This document shows positions 52,428-61,415 of a stretch of DNA of 64,000 nucleotides, piece by piece. Within the stretch, counting starts at the first letter, position 1. Each line of letters opens with the position of its first letter. A model generated the notes under the pieces. The model made no database searches and was not told the DNA's origin. It saw only the letters and a program-made list of their open reading frames with translations. Location: positions 186,001 to 250,000 of the forward strand of contig NZ_OY730245.1 of assembly GCF_963422545.1 (NCBI RefSeq), in the 5' to 3' direction. The position numbers and the translations under genes are program-made. The DNA comes from an uncultured Flavobacterium sp. (GTDB lineage Bacteria; Bacteroidota; Bacteroidia; Flavobacteriales; Flavobacteriaceae).

Positions 52428-52976
52428 TTATTCCTCTAAAGCAGTTTCAAATTCCATATGATCGATAGTTTCTACAGCAGGTTGTACAGGCTTAGAAGCT
52501 TTCAATGCATTGAATCTTTCTAATTGTTCCATTTCGTCTTCTTCACCGCTAAAATATGGGAAAACATCCATAATTGGAGATTCAGAAATAGCCGGAATCG
52601 AATATTCTCCCATTGTGTTTTTCATCACATGAAGTGTATTGTCAAAAGCTTCTCTCACATCATTTGCCTGTATCAACATGTACATATTCGATTTTCTTTC
52701 TTTACCGCTTTCCTCGTCATAAGCTAATAAAGAAACTTTTGATTTAAACCAACGATCTGTATTTTCAAAAGGGTGAATCTCGGCATAATTTGCCACTTTT
52801 ATATTCGTGATTTTAAATTCTTCACTAATATAAGCCGCCATCTCTTCATTAATTCTTTTTTCAGCTTCCGTATAAGACAAAGCATCTACCAAATAAGGTT
52901 CTGTTAAAACTTTTTGTCCTCCGGTTTCGTCTGTTTTTCTATATTTTACTTTGCATTCGTACCAAGTTGCGCTCAT
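52428..52976 (-). CDS. DUF4494 protein
   Basis: This 182-residue soluble protein of the DUF4494 family is found across Bacteroidota. Signature stretches are WYECKVKYRKTDETGGQKVL, TEPYLVDALSYTEAEKRINE, RWFKSKVSLLAYDEESGKE and DVREAFDNTLHVMKNTMGEY. The family function is unknown; some members were first noted in phage-like or conjugative contexts, but nothing of that kind is nearby. It is a single gene divergent from the GH97 gene. Confidence 0.88.
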   Translation of the reverse strand: MSATWYECKVKYRKTDETGGQKVLTEPYLVDALSYTEAEKRINEEMAAYISEEFKITNIKVANYAEIHPFENTDRWFKSKVSLLAYDEESGKERKSNMYMLIQANDVREAFDNTLHVMKNTMGEYSIPAISESPIMDVFPYFSGEEDEMEQLERFNALKASKPVQPAVETIDHMEFETALEE

Positions 52977-53241
52977 CTTCTTTTAATTTTTAAGGATGCC
53001 AAAGATAGATTTTACAGAAAAAAAAACTCTTAATTATTAAAATAGATATTCACAAATTTGAGAGTGTTTTTGTATGATGTTGAATATTAATTAAGTGAGT
53101 GTTTTGTTGTTGTTTTTCTTTGTTCAGAATTTTATTTAAAATTAACCGCATTTTTATTCAGATAAATCAATTTAAATGATGCTTTAATTTCATAATTGCA
53201 TATTTTTTTTCTTGTAAGGATGTCTGTTTCATAAATTTTAT

Positions 53242-53263
53242 TATGTTTGCTAAATCGATTTAG
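53242..53263 (+). promoter_or_regulatory. GH97 promoter -7 element overlapped by a LacI-type operator
   Basis: TATGTTTG (53242-53249) fits the -7 consensus. It is joined directly to the perfect 14-bp palindrome CTAAATCGATTTAG (53250-53263), with the central CG typical of LacI-family operators. The palindrome matches sites before lacI and susC. The rest of 52977-53287 shows no gene. Confidence 0.65.
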
Positions 53264-53287
53264 TCATTATTGAAACCACCTTCTTTT

Positions 53288-55387
53288 ATGAAAAATATAT
53301 TTCTTATTTGTTTTTTTATTATTTCTAATGCATTCTTAAATGCTCAGGAACTGAAATCTCCCGATGGAAATTTGATTTTGACTTTCAATATAAATGCAGA
53401 AGGAACGCCGGTTTATTCTTTAAGCTTTAAGAAAAAAGAAGTGATCAGGGAAAGCAAAATGGGGTTTATTCTGAAGTCAGATATTATTCTGAATAAAGAT
53501 TTTCAGATTGCAGATACAAAATTTCAATCGGAAAATAGTACTTGGAAACCTGTTTTGGGAGAGCAAAAGGAAATTAGAAATCAATATAACGAATTAAAAG
53601 CTGATCTTGTTCAGAATAAAAGCAAGCGAAAGATTTCGATTTATTTCCGTTTGTTTAATGATGGTTTAGGTTTTAGATATGAATTTCCGGTACAGGATAA
53701 TCTGCGTCATTTTATTATTCAGGAAGAAACAACCGAATTTAATTTAACGGGAGATCATAAACTTTTTTGGATTCCGGGAGATTATGATACTAACGAATAT
53801 AGTTATACGACTTCTAAAATATCAGAGATGCAGTCTCTGGTCTATAACGCATCTCATGTTTCTTTGGCAGCACAAACAACGATCAAAAATCTGGCAACAC
53901 AAACGCCTTTAATGATGAAGACGAATGACGGACTTTATATTAATATTCACGAAGCAGCTTTAAAAAATTATCCGGCAATGTGTCTGAATGTTGATGATAA
54001 AACCTATTCTCTAAGTTCTCATCTTGTGTCTGACGCTGTTGGGAATAAAGGATATATTCAAACAGGCAGTTTTACACCTTGGCGAACGATTGTGGTGAGT
54101 GATGATGCGAGGAATATTTTAGCTTCAAAAATGATTTTGAATCTTAATGAACCTTGCAATTTTGAAGATACTTCATGGATTAAACCAGTTAAATATATTG
54201 GAGTTTGGTGGGAATATTTTACAGGTGGAGGTTCTACCTGGGCCTATTCAGACAATCAGGATATTGTTATTGGTACTACTGATTTCTCTAAATTAAAACC
54301 TAATAATACACACGGAGCAAACACAAAACATGTAAAAGAATATATTGATTTTGCAGCTGCAAATGGTTTTGATGCCGTTTTGGTAGAAGGATGGAATGAA
54401 GGTTGGGAAGATAATACGGCTTTTAAAAAGGAACGTATTTATAGTTTTACCAAAGCATATCCGGATTTTGATGTAAAAGAATTAAGTGATTATGTGGCTA
54501 AAAAGAATGTGAAAATTATCATGCACCATGAAACCACATCTTCAACAGCTGAATATGAGCGACAATTAAATGATGCCTTAAATTTCATGGTTGACAATAA
54601 TTACAATGCTGTAAAAACAGGTTATGTTGGACCAATTATTCCGAGAGGTGAGCATCATGACGGACAACAAATGGTCAATCATTATATATATGTAGCCAAA
54701 GAAGCAGCAAAACACAAAATCATGGTGGATTCTCACGAAGCAGTTCGACCTACAGGTTTACATCGCACTTATCCTAACTGGTTTGCTCAGGAATCGGCAC
54801 GAGGAACTGAGTTTGAATCAATGGAAGGAATTCATCCAGATCATACTACAATTTTACCTTTTACACGATTAATGGGAGGTCCGATGGATTATACACCGGG
54901 AATTTTTCAAGGAGATTTATCGGTTTACGGATCTAAGAAAAATAAGCTTAGTACAACACTTGTTAAACAATTGGCGCTTTATGTGACCATGTACAGTCCG
55001 TTGCAAATGGCTGCCGATTTACCTGAAAATTATATTCGCTTTAATGATGCATTTCAGTTCATAAAAGATGTTGCTCTTGATTGGGATGAAACTTATATTC
55101 TGGAAGCAGAACCGGGAGATTATATTACAATTGCAAGAAAAACTAAAGGGAAACAAGAATGGTTTGTAGGCGGAATCACAGACGAAAACTCCCGTATAGC
55201 TTTGATTGATTTTAGTTTTCTTCCAACAGGAAAATCATATACGGCAACGATTTACGAAGACGGAAAAACAGCCGATTATAAAACCAATCCGCAGTCTTAT
55301 AATATTCGCAAAATAACAGTAAACAGTAAAACGAAAATAAAACAAAAACTTGCTGCTAGTGGCGGAGTGGCTATTTCTATAAAATAA
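53288..55387 (+). CDS. glycoside hydrolase family 97 (SusB-like, inverting type)
   Basis: The protein has 699 residues from the ATG at 53288, which starts a signal peptide (KNIFLICFFIISNAFLNAQ). The GH97 (beta/alpha)8 domain has the glutamates of the inverting alpha-glucosidase SusB at a constant offset of 24: Glu170 (DTNEYSYTT), Glu367 (VEGWNEGW), Glu415 (HHETTSS), Glu484 (SHEAVRPTG), Glu502 and Glu508 (QESARGTEFES), matching SusB 194, 391, 439, 508, 526 and 532 as I remember them. It therefore probably cleaves alpha-glucosidic bonds by inversion in the periplasm, with calcium. It carries a LacI-type operator at its promoter, linking it to the SusCD locus downstream. Confidence 0.93.
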   Translation: MKNIFLICFFIISNAFLNAQELKSPDGNLILTFNINAEGTPVYSLSFKKKEVIRESKMGFILKSDIILNKDFQIADTKFQSENSTWKPVLGEQKEIRNQYNELKADLVQNKSKRKISIYFRLFNDGLGFRYEFPVQDNLRHFIIQEETTEFNLTGDHKLFWIPGDYDTNEYSYTTSKISEMQSLVYNASHVSLAAQTTIKNLATQTPLMMKTNDGLYINIHEAALKNYPAMCLNVDDKTYSLSSHLVSDAVGNKGYIQTGSFTPWRTIVVSDDARNILASKMILNLNEPCNFEDTSWIKPVKYIGVWWEYFTGGGSTWAYSDNQDIVIGTTDFSKLKPNNTHGANTKHVKEYIDFAAANGFDAVLVEGWNEGWEDNTAFKKERIYSFTKAYPDFDVKELSDYVAKKNVKIIMHHETTSSTAEYERQLNDALNFMVDNNYNAVKTGYVGPIIPRGEHHDGQQMVNHYIYVAKEAAKHKIMVDSHEAVRPTGLHRTYPNWFAQESARGTEFESMEGIHPDHTTILPFTRLMGGPMDYTPGIFQGDLSVYGSKKNKLSTTLVKQLALYVTMYSPLQMAADLPENYIRFNDAFQFIKDVALDWDETYILEAEPGDYITIARKTKGKQEWFVGGITDENSRIALIDFSFLPTGKSYTATIYEDGKTADYKTNPQSYNIRKITVNSKTKIKQKLAASGGVAISIK

Positions 55388-55401
55388 GTTTGAGAAATGG
55401 C

Positions 55402-55675
55402 ACACGGATGACGCGGATTCGCTAAAGCGAAAACGCAGATTAAACGGATTTTTTTCTTCTAGTATTTGAAAAAAACCTGTTTTTATCCGCGTCTTTCCGT
55501 AATGAAATCCGTGTCATCTGCGTTCTTTTTTAGGTAATTTATAAAATAAGATTTACGAAAAATAATTCGTGATAATTCGTGAAATTACTTCGCCTGTTCG
55601 CTATCGCTCGGGTCGTGGCAAAAAAATCACACAGATATTTAAAAATCATTTTAATCCTTTTAATCTGTGGCAAAA
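55402..55675. repeat. compound intergenic repeat before manA
   Basis: Three modules are present. An inverted pair acacggatgacgcgga (55402) / tccgtgtcatctgcg (55508) with internal attaaacggattttt comes first. Then ttcgtgaaattacttcgcct and gttcgctatcgctcgggtcg, as at 16595. Finally aaatcattttaatccttt joined to taatctgtggc, which equals the outer end of the GxxExxY element. No gene lies in 55388-55702. Confidence 0.75.
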
Positions 55676-55702
55676 AAAGAAATTAATTTAAAAAACATAA
55701 AA

Positions 55703-56671
55703 ATGAGCATAAAAATTTATCCTTTACAATTTGAGCCAATCCTGAAAGAAAGAATTTGGGGTGGAGAAAAATTAAAAACAGTACTTAATAAACCTATCAC
55801 ATCTAAAATTACCGGCGAAAGTTGGGAATTGTCTACCGTAGAAGGTGATGTAAGCATTGTTGGAAATGGATTATTAAAAGGGAAATCATTAACAGAATTA
55901 ATTGATGAATCACCAAATGAAATCTTAGGAACAGCAGTCTTTACAAGATTCGGAAAACAATTCCCTCTACTTTTTAAATATCTGGATGCAAGAGAAGATT
56001 TATCGATACAAGTACATCCAAATGATAAATTGGCAAAAGAACGTCATAATTCTTTTGGTAAAACCGAAATGTGGTATGTGATGCAAGCAGATGCAGATGC
56101 AAGGATTATTGTAGGTTTTAAAGAAGATTCAAGTAAAGAAGAATATTTAGAAAATCTTAATAACAAAACTTTAGTTTCTATTCTTGATGATGTAAAAGCC
56201 AAAGCTGGTGACGTGTTTTTTTTGGAAACAGGAACAGTTCATGCAATAGGAGCAGGGTTGGTTGTTGCCGAAATCCAGCAAACATCTGATATTACCTATC
56301 GTTTGTATGATTTTGATCGGGTAGATGCTCAGGGAAATAAAAGAGAATTGCATGTTGATCTGGCGCTTGATGCAATTAACTATAATAAAGTAGATACTCA
56401 TAAAAAATATGAAACGAATACCAATCAATCAAATGTAATGGTAGATTGTCCTTATTTTACGACAAACTTCCTTCCGCTTGACGGAACAATTGAAGTGAGT
56501 AAAAACGGAGAATCTTTTACGGTTTATATGTGTATTGAAGGTTCTTTTGAAATTAGATTTGAGAATGTAACTTATAAATACAAGAAAGGTGATACGGTTT
56601 TAATACCTGCTAATATGCGTACGTATATTGTAGAAGGTTCAGCATCAATTTTAGAAGTATTCATTTTGTAA
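55703..56671 (+). CDS. manA: class I mannose-6-phosphate isomerase
   Basis: The protein has 322 residues from the ATG at 55703 (MSIKIYPLQFEPILKERIWG). A GTG at 55667 lies inside the repeat and is rejected. It is a zinc cupin enzyme interconverting mannose-6-P and fructose-6-P. The zinc-binding motif is LSIQVHPNDKLAKERHNSFG with GKTEMWYVM. The second histidine region is FLETGTVHAIGAGLVVAEIQ, and the active-site arginine lies in TYRLYDFDRVDAQG. It is the short bacterial form. It links mannose released by the GH2 and SusCD genes downstream to glycolysis. Confidence 0.95.
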   Translation: MSIKIYPLQFEPILKERIWGGEKLKTVLNKPITSKITGESWELSTVEGDVSIVGNGLLKGKSLTELIDESPNEILGTAVFTRFGKQFPLLFKYLDAREDLSIQVHPNDKLAKERHNSFGKTEMWYVMQADADARIIVGFKEDSSKEEYLENLNNKTLVSILDDVKAKAGDVFFLETGTVHAIGAGLVVAEIQQTSDITYRLYDFDRVDAQGNKRELHVDLALDAINYNKVDTHKKYETNTNQSNVMVDCPYFTTNFLPLDGTIEVSKNGESFTVYMCIEGSFEIRFENVTYKYKKGDTVLIPANMRTYIVEGSASILEVFIL

Positions 56672-56914
56672 ATATAGTCTTGAGGAATACCTTTGAGTTC
56701 GTTAAGTTTTTATGAAATAGAAGAATCGCAAGAAATATAAGTTTTAAAATGAAAGCTTTACTGTATTGTTAAAAAACAGAACTGTAGATTATTCATACTA
56801 AAAATTCAGCTCTTTTTTTTAGTAAAATAAAATGATTATCGACGAGTATACTTGTGATTACTGATGATTATGGGTTTAATTAACTCTAAAATAATGATTT
56901 GTTTAAAAAAATAT
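56672..56914. other. gene-free region before lacI
   Basis: No gene is seen. Apart from the operator and promoter annotated next, I find no recognisable structure. Confidence 0.4.
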
Positions 56915-56953
56915 TCACAAAATCGTTTTAGTAATTATTTTTACATATATTTG
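56915..56953 (+). promoter_or_regulatory. lacI promoter with LacI-type operator
   Basis: TCACAAAATCGTTTTAGTAA (56915-56934) matches 18 of 20 positions of the operator before susC. TATATTTG (56946-56953) is a -7 element 12 bases later, so the operator covers the -33 region. Autoregulation is likely. Confidence 0.6.
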
Positions 56954-56995
56954 TGATACAATTAACAATAATTTGATAAAAAATTAATTCGTCCA

Positions 56996-58006
56996 ATGAA
57001 AAAGATTACTATTAAGGATATTGCCACAGAGGCGCAGGTGTCTATATCTACGGTATCTTTTGTCATTAATGATAAAGGCGAGAAAATGGGAATCAGTTCT
57101 GCAGTAATAAAAAAAGTGCAGGAAGTTGCTGAAAAGCTTAATTACAGACCCAGCATGATTGCAACCAGTCTTAGGACCGGAAAGACAAGATCTATTGGAC
57201 TTATCGTTGAAGATATTTCGAATCAGTTCTTTGCAGATCTTGCCAGAGTTATAGAAGATGAAGCTAAAAACATTGATTACCGGGTTTTTTATTGTAGTAC
57301 CGGTGGAGATGATGAACGTTCTGAGGAGTTGATACATAGTCTTTTGCAAGCAAATGTAGATGGTTTTATTATTACGCCAACGCAAAATCTTGAAGAGAAA
57401 ATTGAACTTCTTTTAAAATTGAGAAAACCGGTTGTATTGATTGATAGGTATTTTCCGGGTCAAAGAGTGAGTCATGTAGTGATGGATAATTATGAAGCAT
57501 CTAATACTGCTACAAAATTTTTGATCAATAAAGGCTGTAAAAATATTGCTGTTGTAAATAATACATCTGAAATGATTCAGATGAAATTAAGAGAAGACGG
57601 TTATCGGGATGCCTTAAAAGAAGAAGGGATTTATGATGAGTCACTTGTTCTTCATATAGATTATAATAATAGTGAAGAAAGTAAAGTAACAAATTTATTA
57701 GGCTTTTTTGAAAAAAACCCGAATATTGATGCTGTTTTATTTTTAGCAAACTATATGGGACTTGCGGGTCTTCAGGCTTTTAGAAAAATGGGAATTCGGA
57801 TTCCAGAAGATATATCGGTTATCAGTTTTGATGATCATGATAGTTTCAAATTGCATACGCCAACAATTACAGTTATTGCGCAGCCTATTGAGGATATTGC
57901 AGTCAAATCGATACAATTGTTAATGAGTCAAATGACTGATATGGAAAAATTTGAAGTCGAAAAAAGCCTTAAAAAAGGGCATTTAATAATCCGGGAATCT
58001 GTTTGA
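56996..58006 (+). CDS. LacI family transcriptional regulator
   Basis: This 336-residue repressor-type regulator has an N-terminal LacI HTH (ITIKDIATEAQVSISTVSFV) and hinge helix (KLNYRPSMIATSLRTGKTRS). The periplasmic-binding-protein-like effector domain follows (IGLIVEDISNQFFADLARVI, GFIITPTQNLEEKIE, and DISVISFDDHDSFKLHTPTI near the end). LacI regulators of this kind in Bacteroidota bind a sugar or sugar phosphate. Palindromes of the LacI type lie before this gene, before susC and before the GH97 gene, so it most likely controls all three. Confidence 0.95.
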   Translation: MKKITIKDIATEAQVSISTVSFVINDKGEKMGISSAVIKKVQEVAEKLNYRPSMIATSLRTGKTRSIGLIVEDISNQFFADLARVIEDEAKNIDYRVFYCSTGGDDERSEELIHSLLQANVDGFIITPTQNLEEKIELLLKLRKPVVLIDRYFPGQRVSHVVMDNYEASNTATKFLINKGCKNIAVVNNTSEMIQMKLREDGYRDALKEEGIYDESLVLHIDYNNSEESKVTNLLGFFEKNPNIDAVLFLANYMGLAGLQAFRKMGIRIPEDISVISFDDHDSFKLHTPTITVIAQPIEDIAVKSIQLLMSQMTDMEKFEVEKSLKKGHLIIRESV

Positions 58007-58065
58007 TTCTGAAGGATAATATTTAAAAATTAAAAAAAGAAACGTTTCGTTTTTTTTTAGTTATT

Positions 58066-58085
58066 TTACTAAATCGTTTTAGTAA
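58066..58085. promoter_or_regulatory. LacI-type operator upstream of susC
   Basis: TTACTAAATCGTTTTAGTAA has perfect 8-bp arms (TTACTAAA/TTTAGTAA) around the centre TCGT. It lies 240 bases before the susC start, in the 299-base gap after lacI, which also contains the small palindrome GAAACGTTTC (58039-58048). Confidence 0.65.
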
Positions 58086-58305
58086 GTTTTAGAAGACTAA
58101 ACTGAATAGTCAGTTGTTTTTTTTAACGTGTTCACTATATCGATTTCTTAAAACTAGAAAAATGTTTACGTTGTTGTTAAGTCATAGTATTTAAAGGTGG
58201 AGATCTTTAGATGCCATATTAAATTGAGTTCAAATTTTATTACTAATTATTAAAAACAATCACGTTAAAAACAAACAAAAATCAAAACAAGTAAACCATA
58301 AAAAA

Positions 58306-61300
58306 ATGCTTATGAAACGAATATTAGCAGTGTTAGCAATGGTATTGTTGAGCAGCTTAGGAGCTGTTGCACAAAACCGATTAATAACAGGCATAGTGAA
58401 AGATGCAGAGAATAAGGGAGTTATTGCTGCAACCATCGAGGTTCAAGGAAAACCGTTTAGCGCAATTACAGATGCTGAAGGTAGATTTAAGATGAATGTT
58501 CCAGAAGGTAATGTAACCTTAAATGTATCTTCTATAGGTTTTGCATCAAAATCAGTAGTAGTTCAGGGAAATGAAAACAGAGTTTCGGTTGTATTAAATG
58601 AAAACACACAGGAATTAAAAGATGTTGTAGTAACTTCATTTGGGGTTAAGAAACAAAAGAAAGCTTTAGGTTATGCAGTGGGAGAAATAAAAGGAGACGA
58701 CCTAACAAAAAATAAAGAAATTAACTTAGGAAATGCTCTTCAGGGAAAAATTGCCGGAGTTAACGTTTCTGCACCCGTTACAGGGCCTTCTGGTTCAAGT
58801 CGTGTGGTAATTCGTGGAGCAACTTCAGCTTCAGGATTGAACCAGCCTTTGTATGTTGTAGACGGAATTCCGATTGATAATAGCCAACAAGGAAATGCTA
58901 ATATGTGGGGTGGAGCTGATAAAGGAGATGGTATGTCTTCTTTCAACCCAGATGATATTGCTTCGATGTCAGTATTAAAAGGTAGTGCTGCTTCTGCTCT
59001 TTACGGGTACAGAGGATCAAATGGTGTTATCTTGATTACAACCAAAAAAGGTAAAAACGGAACAGGAATTGGAGTAGACTTCAGTACAAATTCTACGTTT
59101 AATACACCAGCAAGTCTTTTGCACTGGCAAGATCAATACGGAGCGGGAGCACCTGTAAATGGTGTTGCAACAAGATTCTCAGACTTACAGGAACTTAGAG
59201 ATTCATACTATTTTGCATGGGGAGATAAATACGACGGAACACCTTCGTTATCTCTTGACGGTAAAACTCGACCATACCAAGCTTACGGAAAAGACAATGT
59301 TGAAAAGTTCTACAGAACAGGATATTCTTTCAGTAATACACTGGCAATTTCTGGTGGAAATGAAACTACTAATTTCAGATTATCTTTCGGAAACACTAAA
59401 GATGAGTCTATTATGCCGGGAACAAATTTCGCAAGAAATAACGTGTCTTTGAGTTTGAATTCGGCACCAAACAAAAAAATTAGTGTAGAAACGAATGCAC
59501 AATACATTACAGAGAAAAGTCATAACAGACCTTATTTGAATGACTCTCCTAGAAATCCTTCTTTCCCAACAACTTTCCTGACACCGGGAACTGATATTAG
59601 ATGGATTAAAAACGGATACGATGAAAACGGTGGTGAAGCAGATTATTTTGGTGCAAACGTTTACCATACAAATCCTTATTTTGCTACAACATCGCCATTA
59701 AATGATGACCTTAGAAAGCGTTTTATTGGTTCTGCAAAAGTAAATTACAACATTACAGAAAAAATTTATGCTAAAGGTGTTATTGGTATTGATGATATTA
59801 ATTATGAGTTTACTGAAATTGAGCCTACAGGAATCAACTACAATCCTGGAGGATCTTATGAAAACAGAGTTGAAGGCCGCACAGAATACAATGCCTCTGC
59901 TTTTTTAGGATATAAAGGTGATATCGCTAAAAACTTTTCTTTAGATGCTTTCATTGGAGCTAACCGTCAACACAACAGATACAGCGGTATTAAAATGAGA
60001 GGAAACAATTTTATCGTTCCATTCAAATATTTCTACGGAAATACACAACCGGACAAAACAGAGAAATTGTTTTCAGAAAGTGAAGTAAACTCTCTTTTCT
60101 ATTCTGCCGATTTAGGTTACAAAGATTTCTTATACTTAAGTTTAACAGGTCGTGAAGATTGGTTCTCAACTTTAGATCCATCAAACAACAGTACTTTTTA
60201 TCCATCTGTAAGTTCAAGTTTTATTTATTCTCAAATTATCGATTTACCGGAATGGATGTCTTACGGAAAATTGAGAGCAGGTTGGGGTAACGTAGGAGGA
60301 GCTTTGCCAGACGCTTATGCTTTGTCATTGACTTATACTTCGCCAGACGGACAAACAGATTCTCAAGGACAACCAATTTTAGGGGTTAATGGACAAACAG
60401 TTCCAAACAAATTTTTAAAACCTTATAATGTAAGTACAATCGAGTTTGGTTTCGAGAATACATTCTTCAATAACAGAGTTAGTACAGATTTGACTTTTTA
60501 CCAAAAAAGAACAACAAACGATATTGCTGATGCTGATATTTCACAAGCTTCTGGTTACAGAACTACGAAAATTAACGTGGGAGAAATCCTGAACAAAGGG
60601 GTTGAATTTGCAGTAAATGTAAAAGCGGTTAAAACAAAAAAATTCTCTTGGAGCGTAGGATATAATTTTGCTTACAATAATAGTGAAGTAGTAAGTCTTT
60701 CAGATAAAATTACAACCAAATCATTAGAAGGAAACAGAGATTCAAGAGCTTCTGTAGTTTTAGAAAAAGGACAGCCTTTTGGAGTTATTAAAGCTTACGA
60801 TTATTTAAGAGATAAAGATGGAAATATCGTAATTGATACAAACGGTAAATTCATGAGAGGAAATTTAATTATTGCAGGACAAGGTGTGGCACCAACTTCA
60901 ATGGGACTTTCAAATGACTTTCAATATAAAAATTTCACACTTTCGGTTTTTGTAGATGCTAAATTTGGAGGAGAGATTTACTCTGCTACAAACCAATTAG
61001 GAACTCGTTACGGATTGTCAGAACAAACACTTCCGGGTCGTGAAGGAGGAGTTAAAGTATCTGGTAAAGATGTTAACGGAAATCCTGTAAACACAACAGT
61101 TTCTGCATACGATTACTGGAGAAGTTATAGTGATGTAACATCAAACTTTGTATACTCTTCTGATTTTGTTAAACTAAGAGCAATTTCTTTTAGCTATAAT
61201 TTCCCAAAAGCAAATTTAGCAAAAACGCCATTTCAAGCGATTAGCTTAGCATTTTCTGCTCATAATTTATGGACAATTTATGATAAAGTGCCAAATATCG

Positions 61301-61401
61301 ATCCAGAATCAAACTATTCTAATAGTAATGCACAAGGACTTGAAAGAGCGTCTATGCCTTTGACAAGAAACTACGGTGTAAGCCTTAATGTCAAATTTTA
61401 A
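58306..61401 (+). CDS. SusC/RagA family TonB-linked outer membrane transporter
   Basis: This 1031-residue outer-membrane importer has a signal peptide (ILAVLAMVLLSSLGAVAQ). The SusC-specific CarboxypepD-like N-terminal domain is GIVKDAENKGVIAATIEVQG. A TonB box-like ELKDVVVTSFGVKKQKKALG follows, then a plug (GDDLTKNKEINLGNALQGKI, and YVVDGIPIDNS) and a 22-strand barrel ending in RNYGVSLNVKF. It works with SusD to import oligosaccharides. A start at codon 3 (58312) is equally possible. It is followed by susD 14 bases later. A LacI-type operator is upstream. Confidence 0.97.
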   Translation: MLMKRILAVLAMVLLSSLGAVAQNRLITGIVKDAENKGVIAATIEVQGKPFSAITDAEGRFKMNVPEGNVTLNVSSIGFASKSVVVQGNENRVSVVLNENTQELKDVVVTSFGVKKQKKALGYAVGEIKGDDLTKNKEINLGNALQGKIAGVNVSAPVTGPSGSSRVVIRGATSASGLNQPLYVVDGIPIDNSQQGNANMWGGADKGDGMSSFNPDDIASMSVLKGSAASALYGYRGSNGVILITTKKGKNGTGIGVDFSTNSTFNTPASLLHWQDQYGAGAPVNGVATRFSDLQELRDSYYFAWGDKYDGTPSLSLDGKTRPYQAYGKDNVEKFYRTGYSFSNTLAISGGNETTNFRLSFGNTKDESIMPGTNFARNNVSLSLNSAPNKKISVETNAQYITEKSHNRPYLNDSPRNPSFPTTFLTPGTDIRWIKNGYDENGGEADYFGANVYHTNPYFATTSPLNDDLRKRFIGSAKVNYNITEKIYAKGVIGIDDINYEFTEIEPTGINYNPGGSYENRVEGRTEYNASAFLGYKGDIAKNFSLDAFIGANRQHNRYSGIKMRGNNFIVPFKYFYGNTQPDKTEKLFSESEVNSLFYSADLGYKDFLYLSLTGREDWFSTLDPSNNSTFYPSVSSSFIYSQIIDLPEWMSYGKLRAGWGNVGGALPDAYALSLTYTSPDGQTDSQGQPILGVNGQTVPNKFLKPYNVSTIEFGFENTFFNNRVSTDLTFYQKRTTNDIADADISQASGYRTTKINVGEILNKGVEFAVNVKAVKTKKFSWSVGYNFAYNNSEVVSLSDKITTKSLEGNRDSRASVVLEKGQPFGVIKAYDYLRDKDGNIVIDTNGKFMRGNLIIAGQGVAPTSMGLSNDFQYKNFTLSVFVDAKFGGEIYSATNQLGTRYGLSEQTLPGREGGVKVSGKDVNGNPVNTTVSAYDYWRSYSDVTSNFVYSSDFVKLRAISFSYNFPKANLAKTPFQAISLAFSAHNLWTIYDKVPNIDPESNYSNSNAQGLERASMPLTRNYGVSLNVKF

Positions 61402-61415
61402 TAATAAAATTGAAG

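Noticed and set aside
56984..57385. 133-codon minus-strand frame opposite lacI
   Set aside because: It lies wholly antisense to the well-supported LacI regulator and has no homology that I recognise.
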